From contig NW_019775464.1 in assembly GCF_001039355.2 (NCBI RefSeq), forward strand, positions 212,859 to 276,858: a stretch of DNA of 64,000 nt, written 5' to 3'. The stretch is from Lingula anatina (Eukaryota > Brachiopoda > Lingulata > Lingulida > Lingulidae). The notes under the pieces were generated by a model. That model saw nothing but the letters and a program-made list of their open reading frames with translations. It was not told the DNA's origin and searched no databases. This document shows positions 49,864 to 62,320 of this stretch, piece after piece (the first letter of the stretch is position 1; each line of letters begins with the position of its first letter). The translations under genes and the position numbers were made by a program.

Positions 49864-52800
49864 CAAATGAATATATAAATAAGTTAGAAGGTGAACCGTT
49901 AAACTTCTGTGTTCGCATACTTAAGCTTTAAACGATCTCATACCCTAGACCCGCCGCCCCTATGTCCCGAAAACAAACACAGGTGTAAGTTCGAGTATTA
50001 CCTGTGTCTTGGTCATAAGTGAACGCGAGGGAAACCCACTTGTGCCTCTCAAAAAGCACAGAAGGACTTGTGGCGGAAGATCCTTGGGTACTTCCAGCCG
50101 AGTCTATTCTCTTATGTAAAAGGGCGCCAAATTTATTGTCCTGTTGGACATAAAAATGTGGGCCATGGGCGGTGTTGCCGCCAACCATTTTCCACGAAAG
50201 AAATAACATATTCGTCGAGCTATCTTCAGGATACATGTCCACACTCCAAGTCATGGAGCGCCGAACATCCAAAGCAAGGTTTTGTGGGATCGTGACATTA
50301 CAGTCAGCGGTATTGCAAAAGACAAATGCTCCGTTCGGTTCGTTTTTCGGCCCAGGTGCATACGTGACGTCAGAGCCAACAATTCCATGGTTCTCATTGC
50401 CAGAAACGTCGTTGGCGCCGTATTGCTGGTTGAGGTGCCACATGCCCACGGGACGGGGCTGAACTTCACCTAGTGATGATATTCAAGAGAGTCATACATA
50501 AATATTTTAAACACTGTTTTTGATATTAATTGAGTTGAAATAATGATTATAAAACACAAAACTAGCATGTCTAATCATAAAAATGGCATTATTAAGGCCG
50601 CACTTGTATATTACAAGGAACGATTTGTTTTTCCAGGGGAAGGCATCGAAATGCTGTCACACGACGAAACCTGTCCTCTCGAAATGACTATTTGATGTAT
50701 TTTATCAAACCACAATCTATTTTAAAAGAGAGCGTTTTTGCACAGTCCTTTACCCATGAGCAGCAGTTGTTTTCCGATATTAAATAGAAATTTAAATTGA
50801 ATTGCTTTCCTAGAAAATCTCCTACCTTCCCGCAAAAATAAAAATAAAAATAAATAAATAAATAAAATAAAATAAAATAAAATATAATATAATAAATTAA
50901 AACAAAATAAAATAAATAAAAGATTTTGCAACTTAACGCTACCTGTAGCCCAGCCAGATACCGCGAGCGTGCGCAGGGCAATACGTACCTTCAGTGAACC
51001 CTAGAATGTTCTCAGGCGAGCAGATATCCATGGCCTTCTTAATCTGGTATTCACTCAGAGCCACGTCGTACAACTTAACACAGCTTATATCGGCCTTTAA
51101 AAATCTATGGTCATTATAGGTAGCATTTTTAGCACCTAAAAAGAAAAGAAAAGGAGACATAAGGTGGTTAAAGAAAGCACTGGAAAAGTGAAACGAACCT
51201 GAGATACTTTGCTTTAATAGAAATCGGAGTGCAGAAAGTATGTGTGTTGAAGTAAATGAAGTGAAAAAACGTGGAAGTTTAAAAAATATAATCATAACAA
51301 GAGAAGGACATTACGACGGAGCAGAGAAAAGGAAAAATATGATAATGATGTTGAGGTACAAATGGTCGCAAAAAAACACGTTTTACATGTACCCATAGAT
51401 ATTGCATGCAGTCTGGCGTCTTCATGGTCTTACTTCACGGCAGAATAAGAATACCGGTGTGCAAGAGGATGTTGAATAAATGTATAAAAACAAATCTTTT
51501 TGAAAAGAAAAACCAAACTTACCTATTCGAACAAAGTATTGTGTAGACAATTCATACTGTCCCACACTGTTTGTTCCAAATAGTTCGCCATCTCGGTACA
51601 CGGTATGAACGCCAGTGGTATAGTCATATGTGACTGCCACATGGATCCACTGATCATGAAGGAAGTAGCTTCCGTGGGTAGCTGATGCCTCGTTTCCCCA
51701 GCCATCGGTACGACGACGAAAGGCGACATAATAAGAATTGGTGTCTGGATGAAGCCACATTGCCAAATAGCCCCACCCGTCCGCTTGTGTTGGGAAATCG
51801 AATTGAAATACTGGGGCGGTAGTTGTGGTTGAGTCTGTATTATAAAAGTATAGGAAAAGAAATGAGTAGTTATTGCACACAGGTAGGAAGAAATGTTTGC
51901 ATTAATAACGTGCAATTTGAACTTGTTCCTTTATTGACGGACATTTTGGAAGAAAATGACCATTAAATAATCAAAGCTGATATGTGAGACAATTAGGCAA
52001 TTAACCAAAACGTGCTCGAAAAATTGTACATGCTCCTCTGGTTATGAGACACCCCTCACCAAATTATACTTCCTACGTGATGTGGATTGACAATATATTA
52101 TGAAGCTAGATGGTAACGCCCGCATTCTCAATAATGTTGGGTGATGTTGGGGGGGGGGGGGGAGAGGAGGGGTAGGCGAATGCAGATGCACAACATCCTA
52201 TGCCAGAGAAAGTTCCTAGGGAAGTTTAATGATTGTAAGGTAGAACCAGGGGAAAGTTTGACCATATTAAACAACATCAACTAGGAGTATTAAAACTAAA
52301 GGTGAAGGCAAGGAAGATGGTGAAGGTGGAGGTTAAAGGAGGGTCTTAACACTAAGATAAAAGGAGGAAATTCAATAAGTGGACTTTGTAGGGAGAAAAC
52401 AGCTGGGAGACAGAAGAAGGGGTGTTACGAAGCACAGAGGGGTCTTTCGACAAAAAGACCAAGCTTACCTATATTAATCCATGCCATAAAGGTTTGAGAG
52501 AACCTAGTATCCAGGTAACCATTGTTAGGCAATTCGATATACGAGTCCATACTTCCAGCGAGACGAACAGCTCCGTTGTTGTCGCCATGGGGACCCGTGA
52601 CATACGTCAGACCACTCATAGTAGCTTCATTTCCATGGCCTGTGACGTCATGGGAGCCATGAGCTGCGTCCAATGGCCACCAGCCAACAGGGAGTGGATG
52701 TGCTGAAACAAACAAAAGGGGGAAAAAAGATGAATGAATTTTTTAACATAATCATTTATTGACATGAGCGTTTTCAAGGGAGGGGTGGGACTGCAAGTGA

Positions 52801-54153
52801 ACTGTATTATCAAAATCGTTCATATTGTTATTTATCGGGAAGTGCTAGTAATATGTAATACGCATATGTTTATAGGCGGATATCTTAACGCGCTGGAGTA
52901 ACATGCCAGTTCAATCGAAGATGTACTGTCAGCAGATGCATAGCGTATAGATGATAGGTTGCCCATCGCAAGTTCACAACAGCTGAATATGGTTCCCATT
53001 AAACGCGTTTCCTCGACGCTTCTTTAAAGACAATATTGTACATTCTTAAGAACCACAGACTGTGGTCTCAATCATTGAATATACTCACTGTCCAACTCTG
53101 TGCTGCCCTCTGGTGTACACCTCCGCATGGTTCGCTTGATGTCATGCTGAGACAGGGCCACATTATACAACTTGATGCAACTTATTCTCCCCTTTGTCAG
53201 GTAGTTTGCCCCATTGTCATAAGGCTTGTAACCAATGCGGATTTTACTACCTGCGGTCGCAAGTTCTTGCTGTGTAGGGTTCCAAGAATGCACGAGTACT
53301 CCGTTCCGGTAGTAGAACACTTGGTTGGATGCGTAGTCGTATGTAATGGCAAGATGGCTCCATACACTGTCTGCGAAGAAACTAACGCTTGTGGAGCCTC
53401 GGTTTACAAAGGAGCGGTCAAAGTGGTAGACCCCGAGATTGTTTGGGTCCGCGTGGTTCCAGATATGAAAACCCCAAGTGTGGCTTGGATCGTCTGTATC
53501 GTAATCAAATAATGGACCATTTCCCCCTTTTGGCATGAAATATGCTGTAAAGGTGTAGGAATAACGGACGTCTAGCTTGCCATTGTTAGGTATGACGATG
53601 TGAGAGTTAATAGTGCCCGCTAAGGCGTAGGCGTCGTTTTTCCCGCCAAAAGGGCCCTGGGTTGGATATAACTCAGATGAGAGGGTTGCATGGTTTCCGT
53701 TTCCGGTGACGTCAGTTCCTTTGTAGCTGGACTCAAGAGGCCACCATCCAACAGGATACGGGAGTTCTGAAATGATATCACAAGATATATATATATATAT
53801 ATATATATGCTTTTTATGCTTTATTCATTGTAACGTATGCATCTACATGGATAGATGAAAATGTACAAAGGAATGCAAATATATATTAATATGAATTATG
53901 ATCAATAGTGATATTGTATGACTCCTTGTATGAAAAAAATACAAAACATATTTGGCAGAGCCCAAATGGCTGTACCTACCCAACTGGTTATGGGTGCAGC
54001 ACAGTCCCTTTTTTGGAAGGCTAACCATAAATACTTGGCAAGAGCTATAATATGTTCGTTCTTCTTACCAGTCATTAGTGTTTAAAATTTATCCATTCTG
54101 GTAAGATGCTCAAAGTGACTATGTTGTTTTTTGTATATTGAATAAAGATCATC

Positions 54154-54216
<63 letters not shown>

Positions 54217-54339
54217 CAACTTGAGTGTTCTTATTTGCCAAATATTTGCCAAATATATATACTACAAAATAAAGGGGCACGCTTAGACATCAATACGACC
54301 GGAATGCAATAATGTACACTTGTAAATTGTACATAATTC

Positions 54340-54391
<52 letters not shown>

Positions 54392-56005
54392 GNGGGGGGG
54401 GGAGGGGGGTAGGCGAATGCAGATGCACAACATCCTATGCCAGAGAAAGTTCCTAGGGAAGTTTAATGATTGTAAGGTAGAACCAGGGGAAAGTTTGACC
54501 ATATTAAACTAGGAGTATTAAAACTAAAGGTGAAGGCAAGGAAGATGGTGAAGGTGGAGGTTAAAGGAGGGTCTTAACACTAAGATAAAAGGAGGAAATT
54601 CAATAAGTGGACTTTGTAGGGAGAAAACAGCTGGGAGACAGAAGAAGTGGTGTTACGGAGCACAGAGGGGTCTTTTGACAAAAAGACCAAGCTTACCTAT
54701 ATTAATCCATGCCATTAGGGTTTGAGAGAACCTAGTATCCAGGTAACCATTGTTAGGCAATTCGATATACGAGTCCATACTTCCAGCGAGACGAACAGCT
54801 CCGTTGTTGTCGCCATGGGGACCCGTGACATACGTTAGACCACTCATAGTAGCTTCATTTCCATGGCCTGTGACGTCATGGGAGCCATGAGCTGCGTCCA
54901 ATGGCCACCAGCCAACAGGGAGTGGATGTGCTGAAACAAACAAAAGGGGAAAAAAAGATGAATGAATTTTTTAACATAATCATTTATTGACAAGAGCGTT
55001 TTCAAGGGAGGGGTGGGACTGCAAGTGAACTGTATTATCAAAATCGTTCATATTGTTATTTAATAACATATGTAATATGTAATATGTAATATGTAATACG
55101 CATATGTTTATAGGCGGATATCTTAACGCGCTGGAGTAACATGCCAGTTCAATCGAAGATGTACTGTCAGCAGATGCATAGCGTATAGATATTAGGTTGC
55201 CCATCGCAAGTTCACAACAGCTGAATATGGTTCCCATTAAACGCGTTTCCTCGACGCTTCTTTAAAGACAATATTGTACATTCTGTGGTCTCAATCATTG
55301 AATATACTCACTGTCCAACTCTGTGCTTCCCTCTGGTGTACACCTCCGCATGGTTCGCTTGATGTCATGCTGGGACAGGGCCACATTATACAACTTGATG
55401 CAACTTATTCTCCCCTTTGTCAGGTAGTTTGCCCCATTGTCATAAGGCTTGTAACCAATGCGGATTTTACTACCTGCAGTGGCAAGTTCTTGCTGTGTAG
55501 GGTTCCAAGAATGCACGAGTACTCCGTTCCGGTAGTAGTACACTTGGTTGGATGCGTAATCGTATGTAATGGCAAGATGGCTCCATACACTGTCTGCGAA
55601 GAAACTAACGCTTGTGGAGCCTCGGTTTACAAAGGAGCGGTCAAAGTGGTAGACTCCGAGATTGTTTGGGTCCGCGTGGTTCCAGATATGAAAACCCCAA
55701 GTGTGGCTTGGATCGTCTGTATCGTAATCAAATAATGGACCATTCCCCCCTTTTGGCATGAAGTATGCTGTAAAGGTGTAGGAATAACGGACGTCTAGCT
55801 TGCCATTGTTAGGTATGACGATGTGAGAGTTAATAGTGCCTGCTAAGGCGTAGGCGTCGTTTTTCCCGCCAAAAGGGCCGTGGGTTGGATATAACTCTGA
55901 TGAGAGGGTTGCATGGTTTCCGTTTCCGGTTACGTCAGTTCCTTTGTAGCTGGACTCAAGAGGCCACCATCCAACAGGATACGGGAGTTCTGAAATGATA
56001 TCACA

Positions 56006-56065
<60 letters not shown>

Positions 56066-56440
56066 TTTTTATGCTTTATTCATTGTAACGTATGCATCTA
56101 CATGGATAGATGAAAATGTACAAAGGAATGCAAATATATATAAATATGAATTATGATCAATAGTGATATTGTATGACTCCTTGTATGAAAAAAATACAAA
56201 ACATATTTGGCAGAGCCCAAATGGCTCTACCTACCCAACTGGTTATGGGTGCAGCACAGTCCCTTTTTTGGAAGGCTAACCATAAATACTTGGCAAGAGC
56301 TATATATATACAAAAGACAACTTGAGTGTTCTTATTTGCCAAATATTTGCCAAATATATATACTACAAAATAAAGGGGCAAGCTTAGACATTAATACGAC
56401 CGGAATGCAATAATGTACACTTGTAAATTGTACATAATTC

Positions 56441-56486
<46 letters not shown>

Positions 56487-57854
56487 CCAATTAGATGACT
56501 CTTAATTGCATCCCCAACCACAAAAATTATTTTCAGTGGTGGCACCATTGGAAATATTGATCCATATTCTGAATTGCACATAGAGCTTTCGACGTCCCAA
56601 TCAGAGCAAACAATTCATAATTGCCATCATATAAGATGCCACGAGGCAAAAGTACCATCAGAGTCCAAGAGAATGCAAACATAGACAAGGCCCTGCATGT
56701 TTACCTTCTGGGACACACAGCTGGCGAGCATTCCTGATATGGGCTTGGGGTAAAGCCACGTCGTACCACTGAATACAAGACACGCTACCGGCAAACGACC
56801 TAGTATCCGAGTTATATGAGGCATACCGGGACCCTACGTATACATCATACTGGGTGGCGTGTTCCACCTGGCCTATGTTTGACTGAGTGTTTATCTGAAA
56901 TGAAGTTATACTTTACTAATAAGAATGAAGAGATTAATAAATGACAAAGGAAATAATAATAATAAAAAAACATATCATAGATTTTGAAATTAAGGTGAAA
57001 AATAACTAAGATTCACCCCCATTTTTTGAACAAACTGTTATCCGATGACGTTTCTGGCCAAGAACTGCATAGAGATTTTATTGAAGGAACAACGCTATTG
57101 CCTCACCTCGACCAGACGCACTGCTTGTGCTGGCAGTGTCCGCGAATCATATTTCTTAACCTACCTCAGCATCTTTCCAAATGGTCATATCCCCAGTCGT
57201 ATAGTCGTATGTCACACTCACGAAGACCCACGTGTTTGACGTCAGCACACCGCTGCCGTAGAGCGCTGCCACAGAAACTGCTCCATCACTNNNNNNNNNN
57301 NNNNNNNNNNNNNNNNNNNNNNNNNNNNNNNNNNNNNNNNNNNNNNNNNNNNNNNNNNNNNNNNNNNNNNNNNNNNNNNNNNNNNNNNNNNNNNNNNNNN
57401 NNNNNNNNNNNNNNNNNNNNNNNNNNNNNNNNNNNNNNNNNNNNNNNNNNNNNNNNNNNNNNNNNNNNNNNNNNNNNNNNATATGTGCTTTATTCATTGT
57501 AACGTATGCATCTACATGGATAGATGAAAATGTACAAAGGAATGCAAATATATATAAATATGAATTATGATCAATAGTGATATTGTATGACTCCTTGTAT
57601 GAAAAAAATACAAAACATATTTGGCAGAGCCCAAATGGCTCTACCTACCCAACTGGTTATGGGTGCAGCACAGTCCCTTTTTTGGAAGGCTAACCATAAA
57701 TACTTGGCAAGAGCTATATATATACAAAAGACAACTTGAGTGTTCTTATTTGCCAAATATTTGCCAAATATATATACTACAAAATAAAGGGGCACGCTTA
57801 GACATCAATACGACCGGAATGCAATAATGTACACTTGTAAATTGTACATAATTC

Positions 57855-57906
<52 letters not shown>

Positions 57907-60715
57907 GACCAATTAGATGACTCTTAATTGCATCCCCAACCACAAAAATTATTTTCAGTGGTGGCACCATTGGAAATATTGATCCATATTCTGAATTGCA
58001 CATAGAGCTTTCGACGTCCCAATCAGAGCAAACAATTCATAATTGCCATCATGTAAGATGCCACGAGGCAAAAGTACCATCAGAGTCCAAGAGAATGCAA
58101 ACATAGACAAGGCCCTGCATGTTTACCTTCTGGGACACACAGCTGGCGAGCATTCCTGATATGGGCTTGGGGTAAAGCCACGTCGTACCACTGAATACAA
58201 GACACGCTACCGGCAAACGACCTAGTATCCGAGTTATATGAGGCATACCGGGACCCTACGTATACATCATACTGGGTGGCGTGTTCCACCTGGCCTATGT
58301 TTGACTGAGTGTTTATCTGAAATGAAGTTATACTTTACTAATAAGAATGAAGAGATTAATAAATGACAAAGGAAATAATAATAATAAAAAAACATACCAT
58401 AGATTTTGAAATTAAGGTGAAAAATAACTAAGATTCACCCCCATTTTTTGAACAAACTGTTATCCGATGACGTTTCTGGCCAAGAACTGCATAGAGATTT
58501 TATTGAAGGAACAACGCTATTGCCTCACCTCGACCAGACGCACTGCTTGTGCTGGCAGTGTCCGCGAATCATATTTCTTAACCTACCTCAGCATCTTTCC
58601 AAATGGTCATATCCCCAGTCGTATAGTCGTATGTCACACTCACGAAGACCCACGTGTTTGACGTCAGCACACCGCTGCCGTAGAGCGCTGCCACAGAAAC
58701 TGCTCCATCACTCCTGCTTCGAGGGGCAACAACAAGCGTGGTTGTATCAGGATACTGCCAGATTAGCAACCCAAAATCATCGTAAACGGAGTTTGGGAAA
58801 TGAAAACTAAACAACGGGCCTTGCGTTGATCCGCCATTGTAAACCCAAGCCGAGAACGTCCACGAGTAACGGGCGTCCAGCTGTCCGTTGTTCGGGATGT
58901 GTATGTAGCTAGATACAGACCCGCCGAAGTTGTAGGCAGTATTACCTACTCCTTCATGTCCAGTCGTCAAGGAAACAGAAAACCCGCTACCATGGTTTCC
59001 ACCGCCACTGATGTCACTATATGTATAGTCTGCGTTCAGAGGCCAAAAGCCTATCGGGCGTCTCCAAGTACCTGGTTTAAAAGAGAAACTGTTTGTGGAA
59101 AATACTTCATGTAAATTAATTAATTGATCGAGTTTTTTTTTGTTCTTCCCAAAAGTGCCCCGATTTTAGTGTGCATCGAACGGCTCACCAAAATTTTAGA
59201 ATTATTAACCTACTCAATGAAGCTCCGTCTTGGGAGTTCCAATCCCTTGCTTCACTAACGCATCCCCTAAAGCACATTATGCGGTCTTTCGTCATGGTTA
59301 TAAATCATTGCATGTGACCCGAAATCTTTGGACTTGTGCGCAGTAGTTAGTGTATTTTTAAAACTTTAAATTCGTATGGTGATGCTCAGTATCAAAGGAC
59401 GTAATTTTTTTAAATTTAAAATCAATCCACCTCGCCTTTAAATAACAAAACCTCTTTTGAGCACGCTGTCATCTCTTTGTGGCTAATTAAGAATTGCAAA
59501 TGACACGAACAATAGTCATAAAAATTGAGACAAAAAGCAACCTGCCACATAGTAGCCAACAATGCTGCATAGAATCGATATCGATATTCTGTTTTAATCT
59601 CTATATTTAACAATGTCCACATCATGCCATTTCATTGGGGAAATATTGTCAATACAGGGAATAATGACGATCGATTAGTGACTTTCTGGTGGCGTTTTTG
59701 TGTTTAGTTAAAGCGGAAGCTTACGCTCAATAAGGAGACACTTGTGCACGTAAAATAAGAAATCGGTCTAACCACATTCGCTTGTCCTTGTTGAAAATAG
59801 TTTTATGTAATATGTTTATAGATAAAGGTTCATTCACGGTGACGGAAGGATTTAAACAAACGTGGCAAATTCGTGTATGTCCCCATTTGTTTGTTGTAAG
59901 AAGTTATGTGTTGATTGCAAGTAAAACGGCATTTGAAGAAATTTCAATAATTTCAATAATTGTAATTTGTTTCAGATGCGGAGAATGAGCATGATATCCC
60001 CTTGCATAAGTTTTGACAAAGTTAACTGCATTATCCAATAGATTATCTATCAGCAAGCCAGTAGATCATACAATTAAGTTTAAATACATCACGAAGAGTT
60101 GAAAAATTCCTCAAACTCTAACAAGGGTGTATATGCGTTCCGATACCATTTAAAAGCCTGATGACGCCGGCCTTACACGGAAGACCAGCTGCGTTTCATA
60201 TATATCTACTACATTTAAACCCGGAAAAACTAAACTAAAATATCCGAATTTTACACAATGACCAAAGCTGCAGCTGAAGTGAGAACTGTGTATACTTTCA
60301 CGAACGTTGTTCCCTAAGGCTGCCCCCGTGTGCTCCGTTGACTCTCTGTAATCATTCCAAACGCTCTACTTTTAAATTAAAACCTTTCATGTTATAAGAT
60401 CATTTAAATGAAAAATGATAATTCTAATAGCAAAGATAGTGAGAAAATTCTTTTCCAAGATAAACGGGTTGTGTGCAGTAAATAGTGTGGAAAACGATGT
60501 GAATTATTGCATATGTAATTATATAATTACGTTATTGTGAAAAACCAAACTAAAAATCCACTTGTACATCTATATCACCATATAACCCCCTATTTTTTGC
60601 ATACATCCATAATATATACATTATCTGGTACTTCGTTTGCTGCATTATCCATTAACCCACCTTCAACGCTGCAGATGCAGACACAGCCAAAAATCCAGAC
60701 TAGTGCAGACCACAT
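46842..60715 (-). CDS. Secreted LamG-like jellyroll array protein with C-terminal PAN/Apple domain
   Basis: Minus-strand exons: 60715-60661 (signal peptide), 59071-58587, 58316-58127, about 57480-57165 (partly in the N gap), 56894-56705, 55989-55312, 54930-54697, 53766-53089, 52702-52469, 51834-51523, 51135-50989, 50469-50002, 49721-49512, 49066-48959, 48655-48479, 48185-47998, 47492-47318, 47121-46842. Roughly 1760 aa. Each domain shows the concanavalin-like order: PVGWWPL, SGNGNH-like, a YIxxPNNGxLDxRYS strand, a W(V/I)xVAxTYD strand, and a closing (I/V)SCxxLYDVALS followed by Cys. About seven domains can be counted, plus one that lacks its second half. Nearly all modules have phase-1 borders, as in exon-shuffled extracellular proteins. 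The PAN exon carries a 1-bp deletion. Such folds bind glycans or proteins; the ligand here is unknown. Internal near-identical duplications may be real or an assembly artefact. Confidence 0.8.
48479..48655 (-). other. LamG-like domain 7, second of four exons
   Basis: The last LamG-like domain of the array is split over four exons (49066-48959, 48655-48479, 48185-47998, 47492-47318), while domains further upstream use one or two. This exon encodes the YIEVSNNGSLDIRYSFTF strand pair. The finer split suggests it is the oldest, least rearranged unit; the single-exon units upstream would then have lost introns. That order is inference. Confidence 0.55.
52151..56440. repeat. Large tandem duplication in the LamG gene, period about 2.23 kb
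   Basis: Copy 1 (from 52151) and copy 2 (from 54394) match from the G-rich run through two exons each (52469-52702 with 54697-54930; 53089-53766 with 55312-55989) and into the following intron. Differences are a few substitutions, a 9-bp indel near 52276, and one extra intron stretch (about 54048-54210) in copy 1. The boundary between copies is a (TA)n tract, one N (54393) and a G run. Copies are nearly identical even in introns, so the event is very recent, converted, or an allelic misassembly. Confidence 0.9.
54157..54391. repeat. Long (TA)n tracts at the duplication boundary
   Basis: TA runs at about 54157-54210 and 54343-54390. Others in the same repeat cassette lie at 53786-53808, 55997-56063, 56444-56484 and 57858-57905. 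They are likely slippage or recombination sites and obvious places for assembly failure. Confidence 0.85.
56062..58712. repeat. Second tandem duplication, period 1422 bp, interrupted by a gap
   Basis: 56062-57290 and 57481-58712 carry the same intron sequence, TA tract, exon (56705-56894 with 58127-58316) and the 3' part of the next exon (from 57165 with 58587). Corresponding donor motifs are 1422 bp apart. The intron portion is also the one found after 53770 in the 2.23-kb duplication, so the same spacer occurs three times. The N run 57291-57480 hides the junction. Confidence 0.9.
57291..57480. other. Assembly gap (190 N)
   Basis: The gap removes the 5' part of the LamG exon that begins at 57165; by comparison with 58587-59071 about 359 nt of exon should be there, more than the N run holds. 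The gap length is therefore not real. Confidence 0.95.
60661..60715 (-). CDS. Signal-peptide exon of the LamG/PAN gene
   Basis: ATG at 60715-60713 followed by MWSALVWIFGCVCICSVE and a gtgggt donor in phase 1. The next exon, at 59071, starts in the matching phase and reads GTWRRPIGFWPL. The hydrophobic core and small residues before the junction make a good cleavable signal. It was not visible as a long ORF and rests on phase and content. Confidence 0.75.
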
Positions 60716-61334
60716 GCTGAAGTTTCAAGAGCAGTTGGAAAACTGTTGTCAACAATCATTCGTGTAGACTTCTAATTGCTGTTGCCCCCGTTGAATCCAC
60801 AACTCAGTCTCGCCTACCTTGGGTTTAAAATCTAAGTTTACAAGACGCAGTAGGCTTACGGTCAATATAAATCAATTCAGAAACAATTAAATTGACGGTG
60901 GTTATACACAGCACAGACGGATATCACATGCGGGCCATGTATTAAATTTATTAGTGAATTTGGGTTGAAAGTTCGCCCGCAGCCTAGAACAGCCTACTTT
61001 GTAATTTTTTCTTTTACAAAATTCGAACTTGGTGAAGTATTGATGTCCAATATTCATCCGCCTTGACTGGATTTGTCATTTTTTTATCGACATGCAGTTT
61101 TTGTCTCAGTTTCAGGGTACGATATCCGTTAATTAAACCCGATGGGGAACATAACCATAATCAATTTCCCAAATAAAAAGGTCTTTTTACATTGAATATA
61201 TTATCTAAGCGATACTAGTGTGTTTAAGTGGTCCTACCATGTAATTTGCCCGGTAAGCTTCAGCAGGAATTTATTCTAAATTACATGTTCGACACAAGTT
61301 CGTTATCTGCTGTTTATTTAAAAGTATCTCATCT

Positions 61335-61798
61335 AATTCAAATTACTGTTTTTCTTTTTATCAAGAGCTTGTAAAATATGTGGGTATTACCTCCAATATT
61401 TCTGTGACTGTCAGTCACCATCATCAGGGAGTAAATGACTAGGGTCATTTCACCTGGAATGAAAATCCAGGTCAATTGCCCCTAATCACTGGCCTTGTGT
61501 TGTAACTGTTACTTGCTCCCCCCGGGGCTCCTCTGCATCCCTCTGCATCCCTCTGGAGCACCGTGAGGTAGATAGCTCACGGTGCTCCAGAGGGATGCAG
61601 AGGAGCCCCGGGGGGAGCAAGTAACAGTTACAACACAAGGCCAGTGATTAGGGGCAATTGACCTGGATTTTCATTCCAGGTGAAATGACCCTAGTCATTT
61701 ACTCCCTGATGATGGTGACTGACAGTCACAGAAATATTGGAGGTAATACCCACATATTTTACAAGCTCTTGATAAAAAGAAAAACAGTAATTTGAATT
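61335..61798. repeat. Near-perfect palindrome: arms about 223-233 bp, 8-nt loop
   Basis: 61335-61567 and 61576-61798 are reverse complements, with no mismatch that I could find; the loop is GTAGATAG. The only difference is a 10-bp tandem repeat (CTGCATCCCT) present twice in the left arm and once in the right. A 12-bp direct repeat, TATCTCATCTAA, occurs at 61325-61336 and 61830-61841, partly overlapping the left arm edge. There is no ORF. Candidates are a foldback-type element or a template-switch duplication. Confidence 0.92.
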
Positions 61799-62145
61799 TA
61801 TACATACAGAGCTAATGAAACTGTTCTCCTATCTCATCTAAGATTTTCCCGACAAATCACATAAAAAAATAAGAAGCAAATTTATCCTACTCTCGAACCA
61901 TCCACTCGGGCTCGATATTTTATACTATTTTTTTTTTTTTGATAAGCCACTTAAAAATGAGAAGTCCAACCTTTTGACCGCTATGTCTTCCAGTACAGAA
62001 ATATTTCACAATTTTCAGAGGGAAATTTCGACATCGAGTACTTTTATGTGAGGGCTTTTATCGTTTTAAACGTTTGTATTGGAAAATGTAAGAAGATTTG
62101 GAGGATGTGTAAACATATAAAATGCAACTTATAGCGAATTTAGAA

Positions 62146-62320
62146 CAAGTTGATCTGCAGGCTGACAGATCCACGGATCAAAAGTGGCCGACCAACGTGA
62201 AAGCTTGCCGCATAATCCCCTTATACACACCAAATAGATTCCCTGCTCAGCTTACGCAGTACGCTTTCAAGTGGGTCGGCCATATTTGATCCGCGGATTT
62301 GTTAGTCTGCGGATACACTT
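62146..62320. mobile_element. MITE-like inverted repeat, about 175 bp
   Basis: Arms at 62146-62204 and 62262-62320 match imperfectly in opposite orientation (CGGATCAAA(A/T)(G/A)TGGCCGACC and (C/G)TGAAAGC shared). The core between them is about 57 bp. No coding sequence. Target duplications are unclear. Confidence 0.6.

Noticed and set aside
53036-53512. Plus-strand frame of 158 codons, repeated at 55274-55735
   Set aside because: Antisense to the LamG exons 53089-53766 and 55312-55989, whose minus-strand translation has the family motifs and proper splice sites.
52151-58712. Regularly spaced repeats as a CRISPR-like array
   Set aside because: The units are kilobase-scale copies of exons plus introns of an animal gene, not short repeats with unique spacers.
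61335-61798. Palindrome as a microRNA precursor
   Set aside because: Arms of over 220 bp with perfect pairing are far longer than a pre-miRNA hairpin; a long dsRNA source or foldback element fits better.
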